Assembly (NCBI RefSeq): GCF_020832325.1
Contig: NZ_JAFIEU010000038.1
Span: 62,001-126,000, forward strand
DNA from: Lunatimonas sp.
Lineage (GTDB): Bacteria; Bacteroidota; Bacteroidia; Cytophagales; Cyclobacteriaceae
DNA: 64,000 nt
Direction of reading: 5' to 3'
The notes under the pieces were generated by a model, which saw only the letters and a program-made list of their open reading frames with translations, did no database searches and had not been told where the DNA came from. This document shows positions 1-9,600 of the stretch, piece after piece. Numbering within the stretch: position 1 is the stretch's first letter; each line of letters starts with the position of its first letter. The translations under genes were made by a program, and so were the position numbers.

Positions 1-2
1 GG

Positions 3-461
3 CAGTATTCCGCTCCGGTGGCAGTGGATCCTGAGGTGGTGTTTAACGAAGCATCTGTCTACGAAACACCCAAGGGGGATGTGGTGGCCTTTATCCGCAC
101 CGGAAAATACGACGACCAAGCCGTGATTGCCCGATCCACCGATGGAGGCAAGAGCTTTGGCCCTTGGAAATCCATGGGATTTAAGGGCCATCCCTTGCAG
201 GCACTGCGCCTGCCCGACAATCGGGTGCTGCTCGTGTATGGATACAGACATCAGCCCTACGGGATCAGGGCCAGGATTTTGAATGCCGAATGTACGGATT
301 TCGAAACCGCTCCGGAGATCATCCTGCGTGAGGATGGAGGCAGCACCGATATAGGCTATCCTTGGGCAGTGGTATTGGACGAAAAGCATGCCTTGGTGAC
401 GTATTATTTTAACAAGGAGAATCAGACCAGACACATCGCCGGCAGTATTATCAGATTCTGA
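3..461 (+). CDS. Sialidase/BNR-fold protein, C-terminal part (cut by window edge)
   Basis: The frame is open from the left edge, so this is the end of a longer gene and the GTG at 18 is not a real start. The visible part has an Asp-box-like motif (STDGGKSFGPW) and ends in a beta-strand-rich YYFNKENQTRHIAG segment, which suits the last blades of a six-bladed sialidase propeller. Sialidase-fold proteins hydrolyse or bind terminal sugars; the substrate cannot be read here. A deleted, decayed copy of the same sequence lies at 2012-2370, so the family was duplicated locally. The fold is well supported and the enzymatic activity is not. Confidence 0.7.
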   Translation, partial: QYSAPVAVDPEVVFNEASVYETPKGDVVAFIRTGKYDDQAVIARSTDGGKSFGPWKSMGFKGHPLQALRLPDNRVLLVYGYRHQPYGIRARILNAECTDFETAPEIILREDGGSTDIGYPWAVVLDEKHALVTYYFNKENQTRHIAGSIIRF

Positions 462-566
462 ATGCAGTCAGCTTAGCGACATCAGCCCCGCGGGAATTGC
501 TAATGGTGCTTTTTCCGTGGGGTTTAGTTGTATATTTAGGGATCAACCTTTCTTACCCTATCGATT

Positions 567-2018
567 ATGATTAACCGGATTTCGTTTATTTGCTGCATCC
601 TAAGTTTCCTGACCGGACCGACCGTTGTTTTTGCCCAAGCTCCCCTTCCCATCGGATCGGATAGAGAGCTGTTTGTGGACCGCACCCTGATTGAATCGTT
701 GGACGGTGCACAGGTTATTTTGCACGAGCCGGTGGACCGAGGAGAGGTTTTTGCTTTTGAAAAGCCCTGGGAAGGTGCTTTCTCGGCTTACGTGACCATT
801 CTGAAGGATGGAGATCTGTACCGAGCCTATTACCGTGGAGTGCCTACGGCCGGTAAAGATGGCAACGAGTCGGAGGTTACCTGCTATGCGGAATCTCACG
901 ATGGGGTTCGTTGGGAAAAACCGAACCTTGGAATTCACGAAATAGCCGGAAGCAGGACAAACAATGTGATCTTGGCCAATGCAGCCCCCATTACCCACAA
1001 CTTCAGTCCGTTTATTGATACCAATCCAGATGTGCCAAAACAGCAACGGTATAAGGCCTTGGGGGGTACTTCGTCCAGCGGGTTGGTGGCCTTTGTATCT
1101 GAGGACGGTATTCACTGGCAACGCCTACAGGAACGTCCGGTTTTTACAAAAGGGGTATTTGACTCTCAGAATGTCGCCTTCTGGTCTGAATCCGAAAGGC
1201 AGTATGTGTGCTATTTCCGAACCTGGACCGGCGGAGGTTACAGTGGCTACCGTTCGGTCAGTAGAACTACCTCTCCCGATTTCATCCACTGGAGCGACCC
1301 GGAAGCGATGAGTTTTGGAAACACACCCTATGAGCATCTTTATACCCAGCAGACCAGCCCTTATTTTCGTGCGCCGCACATTTACCTGGCCATAGGTGCC
1401 CGATTTATGCCCAATCGTCAGGTAATTTCCGATGAAGAAGCCAATATGCTGGGGGTGGATCCCAAGTATTATAAAGACTGTTCGGATGTAATATTGATGA
1501 GTTCCAGGGGAGGAATTGCGTATGAGAGGCAGTTTATGGAATCCTTTATCCGTCCCGGGATTGGATTGCAAAATTGGGTTTCCCGATCCAATTATCCCGC
1601 ATTGAATGTGGTTCAGACCGGTCCAGAAGAGATGTCTCTGTATGTAAATCAAGACTATGCCCAGCCCAGTGCCCACCTGCGCCGGTATTCCATGCGGCTG
1701 GATGGCTTTGCTTCTGTCTCCGCGGGGTATAACGGAGGGGAAATGCTCACCAAGCCCTTTGTCTTTGAAGGGAAAGTGCTGGAGCTGAACTACTCCACCT
1801 CCGCAGCGGGGCAGCTCTTGGTCGAAATCCTTGATGAAAAAGGAAACAAGATACCTGGGTTCTCCAAAGAAGAATGCCGGCCGGTGATAGGTAATGAGAT
1901 TTCAAGGACTGTTTATTGGAACAACTCAAATGATGTATCGGAGCTCTCAGGAAAGCCCGTCCGAATGCGTGTTTACCTGAAGGACGCGGATTTGTTTTCG
2001 TTTAAGTTTAATTGGTGA
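567..2018 (+). CDS. Secreted five-bladed-propeller glycosidase-like protein
   Basis: This is a 483-residue protein with an N-terminal signal peptide (ISFICCILSFLTGPTVVFAQA). The ELFVDRTLIESL opening and the repeated DGxxW-type segments (ESHDGVRWEKP, SEDGIHWQRL) resemble the GH32/GH43/GH117-like propeller proteins common in Planctomycetes and marine Bacteroidota. The C-terminal third looks like a beta-sandwich. It probably acts on sugars in the periplasm or outside the cell, but I see no catalytic triad I can assign with confidence. It has no sorting domain or lipobox. A degenerate copy of its last 40 or so codons lies at 4154-4300, and a truncated sialidase remnant starts at its stop codon. 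The call rests on general architecture only. Confidence 0.6.
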   Translation: MINRISFICCILSFLTGPTVVFAQAPLPIGSDRELFVDRTLIESLDGAQVILHEPVDRGEVFAFEKPWEGAFSAYVTILKDGDLYRAYYRGVPTAGKDGNESEVTCYAESHDGVRWEKPNLGIHEIAGSRTNNVILANAAPITHNFSPFIDTNPDVPKQQRYKALGGTSSSGLVAFVSEDGIHWQRLQERPVFTKGVFDSQNVAFWSESERQYVCYFRTWTGGGYSGYRSVSRTTSPDFIHWSDPEAMSFGNTPYEHLYTQQTSPYFRAPHIYLAIGARFMPNRQVISDEEANMLGVDPKYYKDCSDVILMSSRGGIAYERQFMESFIRPGIGLQNWVSRSNYPALNVVQTGPEEMSLYVNQDYAQPSAHLRRYSMRLDGFASVSAGYNGGEMLTKPFVFEGKVLELNYSTSAAGQLLVEILDEKGNKIPGFSKEECRPVIGNEISRTVYWNNSNDVSELSGKPVRMRVYLKDADLFSFKFNW

Positions 2019-2370
2019 TAGGATCCAGGTATCATCAGCAGGGCGGCCGGAAAACAGCAATATTTACCTCAGATCTTAAAGGTGATTTTGTGTCTACTCA
2101 GGTTTCGCCGATTGGAGGAGATACCAGCTATCCGGGGATGATCGTTCACAAAAATCACCTTTGGGTGATGTGTTTTTCCTCAAACCGATTCAATCATTTA
2201 TTGATTTCGCACGATAAGGGGCTCACAGGGCAGTATGCTGCCCCGGTGGCAGTGAACGATGAGGGGGTGGTTAACGAAGCCTCGATCTATGTAACACCCA
2301 AGGGGGATGTGGTGACCTATTACTTCAACAACGAAAATCAAACCAAGCAAATCGCCGGCAATATACTTAT
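2012..2370 (+). pseudogene. Decayed copy of the sialidase-fold gene with an internal deletion
   Basis: The frame encodes a remnant of the same family as the partial gene at the left edge. Both contain a closely matching stretch (QY[SA]APVAV, then NEAS[VI]YxTPKGDVV) and the same ending (TYYFN[KN]ENQT, then IAG). In the left gene these two blocks are separated by about 75 residues; here they are fused directly, so that stretch has been deleted. The homology stops near 2368, where sequence belonging to the tail of the opposite-strand lipoprotein begins. It has no start region of its own and abuts the stop of the upstream gene. Confidence 0.8.
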
Positions 2371-2819
2371 TCAATTCTTATCAGCGTTAGCAAGGGACCA
2401 TCGGTTGGCCTTCTATCCAATTTCATAATTCCATCGGTAAGAGAAAACCAATAACCTAAGGTTCCTATTTTTAGCTTATAACTATAATAGTTATCAAAGC
2501 TTTCTTCAGCAAGCTCGTACATGCTGCCGTCGTGAAATTCTCCCCCAAACTCTTTTGTTACATCACTCGAAACGGATAGTATGCCGTCTTCCTGAAAATG
2601 ATAGACGATGTTATCGCAGGAATAATTTTCGATTCTCCAACCCCCGTTTATCATGACAACTTGTTGCCATTCCACCAGCTTCCATCTTCCGACGATATTG
2701 TTGTCATCCCCAGCCACGGGTACCACCTCGCATTCTTTGTCGGGATCCTCCGGTCCCCAACACGCCGTAAAGCACAACAAAGACAGGGTGACCAGTATAG
2801 GATAGACTTTTTTCATCAT
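2367..2819 (-). CDS. Small lipocalin-like lipoprotein
   Basis: This 150-residue protein has a lipoprotein signal (MMKKVYPILV, hydrophobic stretch, LLCFTAC with Cys as the probable lipidated residue). A lipocalin-like body follows, with the typical NIVGRWKLVEW opening and alternating strands. An in-frame start nine codons upstream (2846) is possible, but the MMKK start puts the basic region directly before the hydrophobic core. It is probably anchored in the outer membrane, facing the periplasm or the cell surface; its ligand is unknown. Its last codons (GPLLTLIRIE) recur as a relic at 3084-3120, and a related full-length lipoprotein lies at 3158-3565. Confidence 0.65.
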   Translation of the reverse strand: MMKKVYPILVTLSLLCFTACWGPEDPDKECEVVPVAGDDNNIVGRWKLVEWQQVVMINGGWRIENYSCDNIVYHFQEDGILSVSSDVTKEFGGEFHDGSMYELAEESFDNYYSYKLKIGTLGYWFSLTDGIMKLDRRPTDGPLLTLIRIE

Positions 2820-2949
2820 TGACAATTTTTTTGATTTGTTATCCATAACATAACCATTTTGGTCTTATTCGCCACATTTTTGGTTATATATTCAAATAAA
2901 CTAAATGGCCGCAATGGAGGTAAAGAACTCTCCCCTGCGGCCCTATTGG

Positions 2950-3018
2950 TCAATGCCTGACGATCACGTTTTGGGCGAAATTGCCCTCAGGGTGTTGGAT
3001 GCGCACATGGTAGATGCC
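2950..3018 (-). pseudogene. Relic of a T9SS type A C-terminal sorting domain
   Basis: On the minus strand 22 residues can be read: GIYHVRIQHPEGNF, then AQNVIVRH and a stop. This is the characteristic end of a type IX secretion C-terminal domain (GxYxVRI...G....KVIVRH). A stop codon lies immediately upstream in frame (3019-3021), so only the tail survives. The same about 60 bases recur nearly unchanged at 3676-3744. The rest of the host gene is not recognisable. Confidence 0.75.
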
Positions 3019-3083
3019 CTATTTCCCGTAGATTGTTGGAATAGGTTTCTACCGGTTCCTTTCGGTTTCTCCAAGCTGGCGGT

Positions 3084-3120
3084 ATACTTACTCAATTCTT
3101 ATCAGGGTTAGCAAGGGGAA
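3084..3120 (-). pseudogene. Relic of a lipocalin-like gene tail
   Basis: On the minus strand this reads FPLLTLIRIE and a stop. It nearly matches the final codons of the lipoprotein at 2367-2819, and the DNA similarity continues past the stop codon (ATACTTA(T/C)TCAATTCTTA on the plus strand at both places). Only about ten codons remain. It points to a lost tandem copy. Confidence 0.6.
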
Positions 3121-3157
3121 ACCACGTTAACTATAAGCCTATATGCGTTTGTTTACT

Positions 3158-3565
3158 TCACCGATGTCTTTCAAAATACACCAATGGACCGTCCAGAGCA
3201 GGATTATCCACTATCACCATTTTGTCAGTGGAAAGATAACAGCCGAAAGCCCTGTCGTTGATTTGTAGGTTGCCGAACAATGAGTATCCCTCCCAGTTTG
3301 TAGTGTCTTGGTTATAAAACTCATACGTGTGGTTCCCCGGATCAAAACGCCAGGGCGGGGTTCCGGAACGGGTTTCAATGGACAGGGTTCCATTGGGCCT
3401 GAACTCGTAAACTATCCGGTCGTTTGAATAATCGGTGGTGGACATTGCCTCGGCTTTCATTAACCTCCATTTTCCGGTAATACCGATATCCGGTTCTTGC
3501 TTTTCTCCGCATGCTAGGAAGCAGAGGAGCGTAAGGACTGGAAGGAATGTGTTTGCGTTTTTCAT
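3158..3565 (-). CDS. Small lipocalin-like lipoprotein, second copy
   Basis: This 135-residue protein has a clear lipoprotein signal (MKNANTFLPVLTLLCFLAC, Cys near residue 19). A GITGKWRLMKAEAM segment follows, which is the usual first strand of lipocalin-like domains, and then alternating short beta strands. It ends in DGPLVYFERHR, recalling the DGPLLTLIRIE end of the lipoprotein at 2367-2819, so the two look like divergent paralogues. It is probably attached to the membrane with an unknown ligand. T9SS sorting-domain relics flank it on both sides (2950-3018 and 3676-3989). Confidence 0.6.
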   Translation of the reverse strand: MKNANTFLPVLTLLCFLACGEKQEPDIGITGKWRLMKAEAMSTTDYSNDRIVYEFRPNGTLSIETRSGTPPWRFDPGNHTYEFYNQDTTNWEGYSLFGNLQINDRAFGCYLSTDKMVIVDNPALDGPLVYFERHR

Positions 3566-3675
3566 GATTTGTTATTTTTTGACATTTACAATACCGCATT
3601 TCGTATTAATACGCTTGGTTATTTGGAAATAGGAGAAAACAAAAGGCTTATATAGCTTTCCCACAATTTTTGTTT

Positions 3676-3989
3676 TCAGTGCCTGACAATCACCTTTTGG
3701 GCGAAATTGCCCTCAGGGTGTTGGATGCGCACATGGTAAATCCCCGATTTCCAGCCTGCGACGGGGATATACTCCTCCCGGCTCTCTGTCTCCTTTTCCC
3801 ATATCAAGTTGCCGCCTTCATCATAGATCCCTATCGTATAGTATCCGGCTCTGTCCGCAGATGCCTCCCCCCTTCGTTTTCCATCCGTACATGGATGGCT
3901 TCGGAAGCGGGATTCGGATAAACCGTAAATGCACAGAAGCTGCAGCCCCTGGAGTAATGATTTTTAACGGTATCCATAGTTGCTTGTGC
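3676..3989 (-). pseudogene. Frameshifted T9SS type A sorting-domain relic
   Basis: The minus strand reads VYPNPASEAIHVRMENEGG in one frame. It then continues in another frame as AGYYTIGIYDEGGNLIWEKE, GWKSGIYHVRIQHPEGNFAQ and KVIVRH with a stop. Together these make a complete T9SS C-terminal sorting domain, the tail that directs secretion through the Por system and is then cut off. The frame changes at or next to a run of six C on the plus strand (3867-3872), which suggests slippage. The upstream cargo domain is missing: a stop codon lies at 3990-3992. The last 60 or so bases match the relic at 2950-3018. Confidence 0.8.
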
Positions 3990-4153
3990 CTATGATTAGG
4001 ACGTAGGTAAATGCATAAATGCTACTAGGAATATATCTTTTTTTAGATAATTTAACTTTCACTTATATTATTTTTCTAATTTACAATAATGTCCACCTTT
4101 CTTTAAATGATTCGTAATGTTTTATCACTTCGATCCGCCTGAAGCAGGTGTGA

Positions 4154-4300
4154 TTTTCAGCAGCGATGAATTCAAACATAGCTATTTCCAGGCTGGTGTA
4201 TGGGAATAAAAGTACGGATATTACACCATTGGCAGGAAAACCAGTTAGAATGCGGGTATATTTAAAGGATGCAAATCTTTATTCCTTCCGTTTTCACTAA
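4154..4300 (+). pseudogene. Decayed tail of a second glycosidase-like gene
   Basis: From 4169 the frame reads AISRLVYGNKSTDITPLA, then GKPVRMRVYLKDANLYSF and a stop. This matches the end of the protein at 567-2018 (EISRTVYWNNSNDVSELSG, then KPVRMRVYLKDADLFSF). Slightly upstream, FSSDEF in another frame resembles the FSKEEC of the intact gene, so at least one frameshift is present. A stop codon at 4151-4153 closes the frame. Only the last 45 or so codons survive. Confidence 0.75.
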
Positions 4301-4379
4301 TGCCCTCCTTTGGGAGTAGTCTTTTTCTGGTGTTATCGGTAAGCGATGTAGTATAAATCGGTAATTAATCAGCTTGCAA

Positions 4380-6653
4380 ATGATCAAAAGACAACGAACC
4401 CAAAATAGTAACGAAGGCTTGGCGGTACTTTTCAGGGCTCAGCCGCCGACAAAAAAGATAGTCTTATTCATTGCCATCCTTTTTTTGGTTCATATGCACG
4501 CCCTTGCGCAGCAATCTCCCGCCGAGCCAAGGGTAAAGGTATTCCGTGCCGGCGCGGCAACGAGCGTAATAACCCCCAAAATCGGGACTTCCATCAACGG
4601 CAATATGCAGGATGTCAAGGTGAAGCATGTACACGACGATACCCATGCAAGAAGCCTGGTGCTGGACGATGGCGCTACCAAGTTGGCGATTGTTACCCTC
4701 GATCTGTGCATGGCCTACCGGGAGACCATCGACAGGGCAAAGCAACGGGCCCATGCGTTTACGGCAATCCCGGTAGAGAATATGCTGATTTCCTCCACCC
4801 ATACGCATTCAGGTGGAACGGCCTGCTCGGTATTTCAAAGTGATCCCGATCCGGCCTACCTGGATTTTTTGGTGGAGCGTGCCGCGGATGCCATCATACG
4901 CGCAAACAATAACCTTGAGCCTGCAAAAATAGGCTGGGGTGTTGGGCATGAACCTGGTCAGGTTTTTAACCGCCGGTGGAAGATGAAGCCCGGCGCGGTT
5001 CTGACCAACCCCTTTGGCGGCGTGGACCGGGTAAAAATGAACCCAGGAATTGGCAACCCCGATTTGCTGGAGCCGGCCGGACCCTCCGACCCGGAGATTC
5101 CCTTCGTTTCGGTTCAATCAAAGGATGGCACACCCATTGCCCTGCTGGCCAATTATTCCCTGCATTATGTGGGCGGAACGGGTAGTGGAGAGGTTTCGGC
5201 AGATTACTTTGGGATGTTTGCGAACAAGTTTTCCCAGCTCATCGGGGCTGATCGGCAGTCCCCGGCTTTTGTGGCCATGATGTCCAACGGAACCAGCGGC
5301 GATATCAATAACATCAATTTTGGAGGAACGGCTCCTGATCCCTTGCCGCCTTACGCAAAGATGGAAGCCGTGGCCAATACAATAGCCGCCGAGGTTTATA
5401 AGGCATATCAGCACATTCCATACCATGATTGGGTGCCGCTTGCGGTAGTACAGGAAGAAATCAGCTTGGATGTCAGAAAGCCAAGGCCAGAGGAAATTTC
5501 AAGAGCAGAAGGCATTCTGTCCAAGTCCAAGGGCCCCAATCTGGTCTCTATAGAGGAGATTTACGCTAGGGAGACCGTTTTGATGAAGGATTTCCCGGAT
5601 AGCCAGCGCATCCTTTTGCAAGCCATGCGCTTGGGAGATTTGGCGATTACGGCCATACCCTGCGAGGTATTTGTGGAGATAGGTCTGGAAATCAAATCGA
5701 AAAGTCCCTTCGGTCAGACGTTTACGGTCTCTTTGGCCAATGGATACCACGGGTACCTACCTACTCCTGAACACCATGAACTGGGTGGTTATGAAACTTG
5801 GCGTGCCAGATCCAGCTACTTGGAAGTCAATGCCTCCCGAAAAATCACAGAACGGGTAGTTGCGTTATTTAACCAATTGAATACCATGCCTGTCACTTCC
5901 CGGTATTCCAAACCCTTGGATGCCAACGACAGGAATCTTGGCCAGAAATTAGCCCTTTTTGACGGAAAGAGTCTGGCTGGCTGGTATACATTCCTCAAAG
6001 ACAGAGGGAAAAACAATGACCCGAAAGGTGTTTTTACTGTCCGCGATGGTATGATTCATATCTCAGGCGAGGAGTGGGGCTGCATCACCACTGAAGAGCC
6101 CTACGATGACTATAAGCTGGTGGTGGAATTTAAATGGGGAGGCGGCACCCACGAACCACGGCTGGACAAATCCCGGGATAGTGGAATCCTGTTGCATTCC
6201 CAAGGGATGGACGGGGGGTATTCCGGTACCTGGATGCACTCCATCGAGGTTCAGATCATCGAGGGAGGCACCGGGGATTTTATTGTGGTCGGAAACGGGA
6301 CGGATCAGTTTGCCGTCACCAGCCCGGTAGCATCCCAAAAAGTGGGAGGTGCCCATGTTTACCAGTCAGACGGGGATCCTGTGACCATACATGGTGGAAG
6401 GATCAACTGGTACGGCCGTGATCCGGAGTGGAAGGATGTGTTGGATTTTAGAGGCGCTCAAGACGTGGAAAAGCCGGTAGGAGAATGGAATACGCTTGAG
6501 TGTCATGTGCTGAATGGAGAGATTACTGTCTACCTGAACGGCGTGTTGGTCAACAGGGCCTTGGATTCAAAGCCAAAAAGCGGCAGGATCCAAATACAAT
6601 CGGAGGCCGCCGAAATGTGGGTGCGAAAGGTAGATCTTTATCCCATTTTGTGA
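4380..6653 (+). CDS. Secreted ceramidase-fold hydrolase fused to a DUF1080 domain
   Basis: This is a 757-residue protein counted from the ATG at 4380; a TTG six bases upstream is less likely. Lys-Lys and a hydrophobic stretch ending in HALAQQ form a signal peptide. Residues of about 45-500 match the neutral/alkaline ceramidase N-terminal family, including the metal-site motif SSTHTHSGG and the conserved NYSLHYVGG. The position where neutral ceramidases carry their catalytic Ser (GDVS) reads GDIN here, so the substrate may not be ceramide. Residues of about 525-757 form a DUF1080/3-keto-disaccharide-hydrolase-like beta-sandwich (LALFDGKSLAGWY opening). The stop overlaps the start of the next gene. 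A cytosolic paralogue lies at 29441-30811. Confidence 0.8.
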   Translation: MIKRQRTQNSNEGLAVLFRAQPPTKKIVLFIAILFLVHMHALAQQSPAEPRVKVFRAGAATSVITPKIGTSINGNMQDVKVKHVHDDTHARSLVLDDGATKLAIVTLDLCMAYRETIDRAKQRAHAFTAIPVENMLISSTHTHSGGTACSVFQSDPDPAYLDFLVERAADAIIRANNNLEPAKIGWGVGHEPGQVFNRRWKMKPGAVLTNPFGGVDRVKMNPGIGNPDLLEPAGPSDPEIPFVSVQSKDGTPIALLANYSLHYVGGTGSGEVSADYFGMFANKFSQLIGADRQSPAFVAMMSNGTSGDINNINFGGTAPDPLPPYAKMEAVANTIAAEVYKAYQHIPYHDWVPLAVVQEEISLDVRKPRPEEISRAEGILSKSKGPNLVSIEEIYARETVLMKDFPDSQRILLQAMRLGDLAITAIPCEVFVEIGLEIKSKSPFGQTFTVSLANGYHGYLPTPEHHELGGYETWRARSSYLEVNASRKITERVVALFNQLNTMPVTSRYSKPLDANDRNLGQKLALFDGKSLAGWYTFLKDRGKNNDPKGVFTVRDGMIHISGEEWGCITTEEPYDDYKLVVEFKWGGGTHEPRLDKSRDSGILLHSQGMDGGYSGTWMHSIEVQIIEGGTGDFIVVGNGTDQFAVTSPVASQKVGGAHVYQSDGDPVTIHGGRINWYGRDPEWKDVLDFRGAQDVEKPVGEWNTLECHVLNGEITVYLNGVLVNRALDSKPKSGRIQIQSEAAEMWVRKVDLYPIL

Positions 6654-9600
6654 TGATTGGTATGCGGTATCAGGGGCACCAACATAGGTTTGTTGTTTTT
6701 TTGATCCTTTGGATCACTTGGGGCTGTGGGACCGATCGGCCCGATGCAGGCGGTGGCGACGAAGTGGTTTTTGAATTGCAGGATTCACCGGTCAATTCTC
6801 CCCTGTATACCTATGCTGATTCGATCCAACTTAAGGCTGCCTTGGCCAGTTTTCAGTTGGAGCCGGGGCTGCGGATTGAGTTGATTGCAGCAGAACCCCT
6901 GGTAATCGACCCGGTGGCCTTTGCCTTTGATGAAAACCGCGTGTTGTATGTGGCCGAAAACAGAGGGTATCCCGATCCGGCTGAAGGGGGTACGTCCACC
7001 CAGCTCGGAAGGATTGCCCGACTTGAAGACAGAGACGGGGACGGCAAGTACGATCACCGAACCGAGTTTGCCACGGGCCTCACCTACCCCAATGGAATCA
7101 TGGTCTGGCGTGGGGGCGTATTTGTGACCTGTGCCCCCGACATCTATTACTTCAAAGACACCAACGGGGACGGTGTAGCGGATGTTAAAAAGGTGGTGCT
7201 GACCGGCTTCAACGCCGATAAAACGGCTCAAATCAGGGCTAGCCACCCCACCTTGGGGTTAGACGGTTGGGTCTACGTGACCGGAGGCTTGAATGGAGGT
7301 TCGGTGACGTCTCCGGAGCATCCGGATCGTGCAGCAGTAACGTTATCTTCTTCGGATGGCCGTTTTCATCCCGATACCTTTGAGTTTCAGACAACCGGTG
7401 GTAGGAGTCAGTTTGGTCTGGCCTTCGACCCTTTTGGCCGGCGCTTTGGGACTTCCAATAGGCATCCGCTTCAGCATGTGGTAATCGAGCCTTGGCAGTT
7501 GGCCAGAAATCCCCACCTGACATTCAACCGCACGACTCAGGATGTGGCCAAGCCGGAGGCGGAGGCTACGGTTTATCCGATCAGCAATGCGGTCATCACT
7601 GCGGACTTTATCCCTAAGCTTATCGGGTTATCCCATAAAGGGACCTTTACCTCCGCCTGCGGTCCGGTACTTTTCTACGGAACAGCGCTGAAGCCTGAGC
7701 ATGTAGGCAATGCTTTTATTTGCGAGCCTGCCCAAAATCTCGTGCAGCGGCAGGTGCTTTCGCCCGATGAGGTTTCTTTCCGTGCACAAAGGGCCTACGA
7801 AAACAGGGAGTTTTTAGCATCTACCGACAGTTGGTTTAATCCGGTTTTTCTTGGCCATGGGCCAGATGGGGCAATGTATTTGGCAGACATGTATCGAAAA
7901 GTGATTGACCATCCTTCCTACGTTCCTGAATCGGCGAGGGAAGGGTTGGATTTTGTAAGTGGCAAAGACAAGGGGCGCATTTATAGAATAGTGCGTAAGG
8001 AATTTAATCAAGCCAATCCATCGGGCGAGCAAACGGGTAGTTTGGTATTGCCATTCGAGGATCCAGTGGCGTTATTGGGGTCGGCGGATGAGTGGGAGCG
8101 GTCCGTCGCCCATCGCTTGCTTTTGGAGGCCTCGGATACCCGTACCATGTCCCAGGTTAGTGATGTGTTTCATAAGAGTGAGCGGCCCGAAAGCAGGGCT
8201 AGGGCACTTTGGGTTCTACAGTCGATGCGAGCGTTGGATGTGAAACATCTAGAAAAAGCCTTCATAGACAGCAATTTGGGCGTGAGGGAACAGGCAGTCA
8301 TATTGTCCGGGCAATTGGCAAGTGATCATCCGGAATTAGTAAGGCCCTTGATAGCAGCTACGGAGGATGATGAAATGCGTGTCAGGTTCCTGGCATCGTT
8401 GGAATTGGGCTCACTGACGGGAGAGGAAATCATGGGTGCCCTTGCCCAGGTAGCTGTCCGGGATGGAGCGAATCCTTGGTCCCGAAGTGCCGTGTTGAGT
8501 GGGATTGGAGGGCAGCTTCCAGAGTATTTGCAGGTTTTCCGGCTCATGGAGTCGGCAGATAGCCCCGCATTTCCGGTGATGATGCAGGAGTTGGGTGCTT
8601 TGGTGGGCAACTCCGCTTCTTGGCAGGATTGCAGGGAGTTGTTACAGGATATGTTAGGGTCATCTGGAGATATCCGCTGGCGCATGGCTACGTTGCTCGG
8701 ATTGCTAGGGGGATTGGAAGGTAGAAAAATTGCGCCTGTCGATCTTGGTCTGGCTTCCGCGTTGGACAATACACCGCTTTCCGACCGGGAGTTGACAAGC
8801 AGAAGGGAATTTGTCGCAGAGGTGGTGCGGATTGGGCTGAACGAATCGGAGGCTGTGTCGGTGCGGGCCGTTGCTGTCTCCCTGTTGGGGTATGCTCCGT
8901 TTCAGTGGGTCGAGCTGGAGCTAGGCCAGCTGCTGAAACCCCATCACCCCACCGAAATTCAACTCGCAGCGGTAAAGGCCATCGCAGGAGTGGACGATCC
9001 GGGTGCTGCAGAGTTGTTGCTGTCCGCCGATGCTTGGTCGTCCTTCACGCCTAGGGTCAAATCAGCGGTGGTTGCTGCGTTGGTGTCAAGACGAGCAACT
9101 GTTCAGCAGCTACTGAGCGCCATAGCGGATCAGGTAGTGGCACCGGCAGAGATTCCATCTATGGTCCGGCAAAGGCTAATGAGCGACGGACTACCTGCTA
9201 TTAGGGACAAAGCAGCTTCCCTCTTTCACGACCTAGAAGGTGGTGGACGCATGGCCGTGTTCGAGGAATATTTGGGGGTTTTGGAAAACCCATCCGACCC
9301 TGTACTGGGGAAGCAGGTGTTTGAAAAAAACTGTTCGTCCTGCCATACCTACGCAGGGCAGGGTGGCCAGGTGGGCCCAGACTTGACGGGCGTCAAAAAC
9401 CAACCCGGAGATGCGTTGTTGTTGCATACCCTAGTTCCAAACTACGAAGTATTGCCGGCCTACCAAGCCATTTCGATCCAAACCAAGGATGGAAGAACGC
9501 TGGCAGGTTGGGTAGCCGCAGAATCCGATCAAAGTATCACCCTTCGGACTGCCTATGGGACCGACGAGGCCGTGTTACGGTCAACAATTGCCTCCATCCA

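Noticed and set aside
600-1121. Minus-strand open frame of 173 codons
   Set aside because: It is antisense to the glycosidase-like gene, which has a signal peptide and a clear fold.
3670-3921. Plus-strand open frame over the T9SS relic
   Set aside because: The minus strand carries the clear sorting-domain sequence, so this frame is its shadow.
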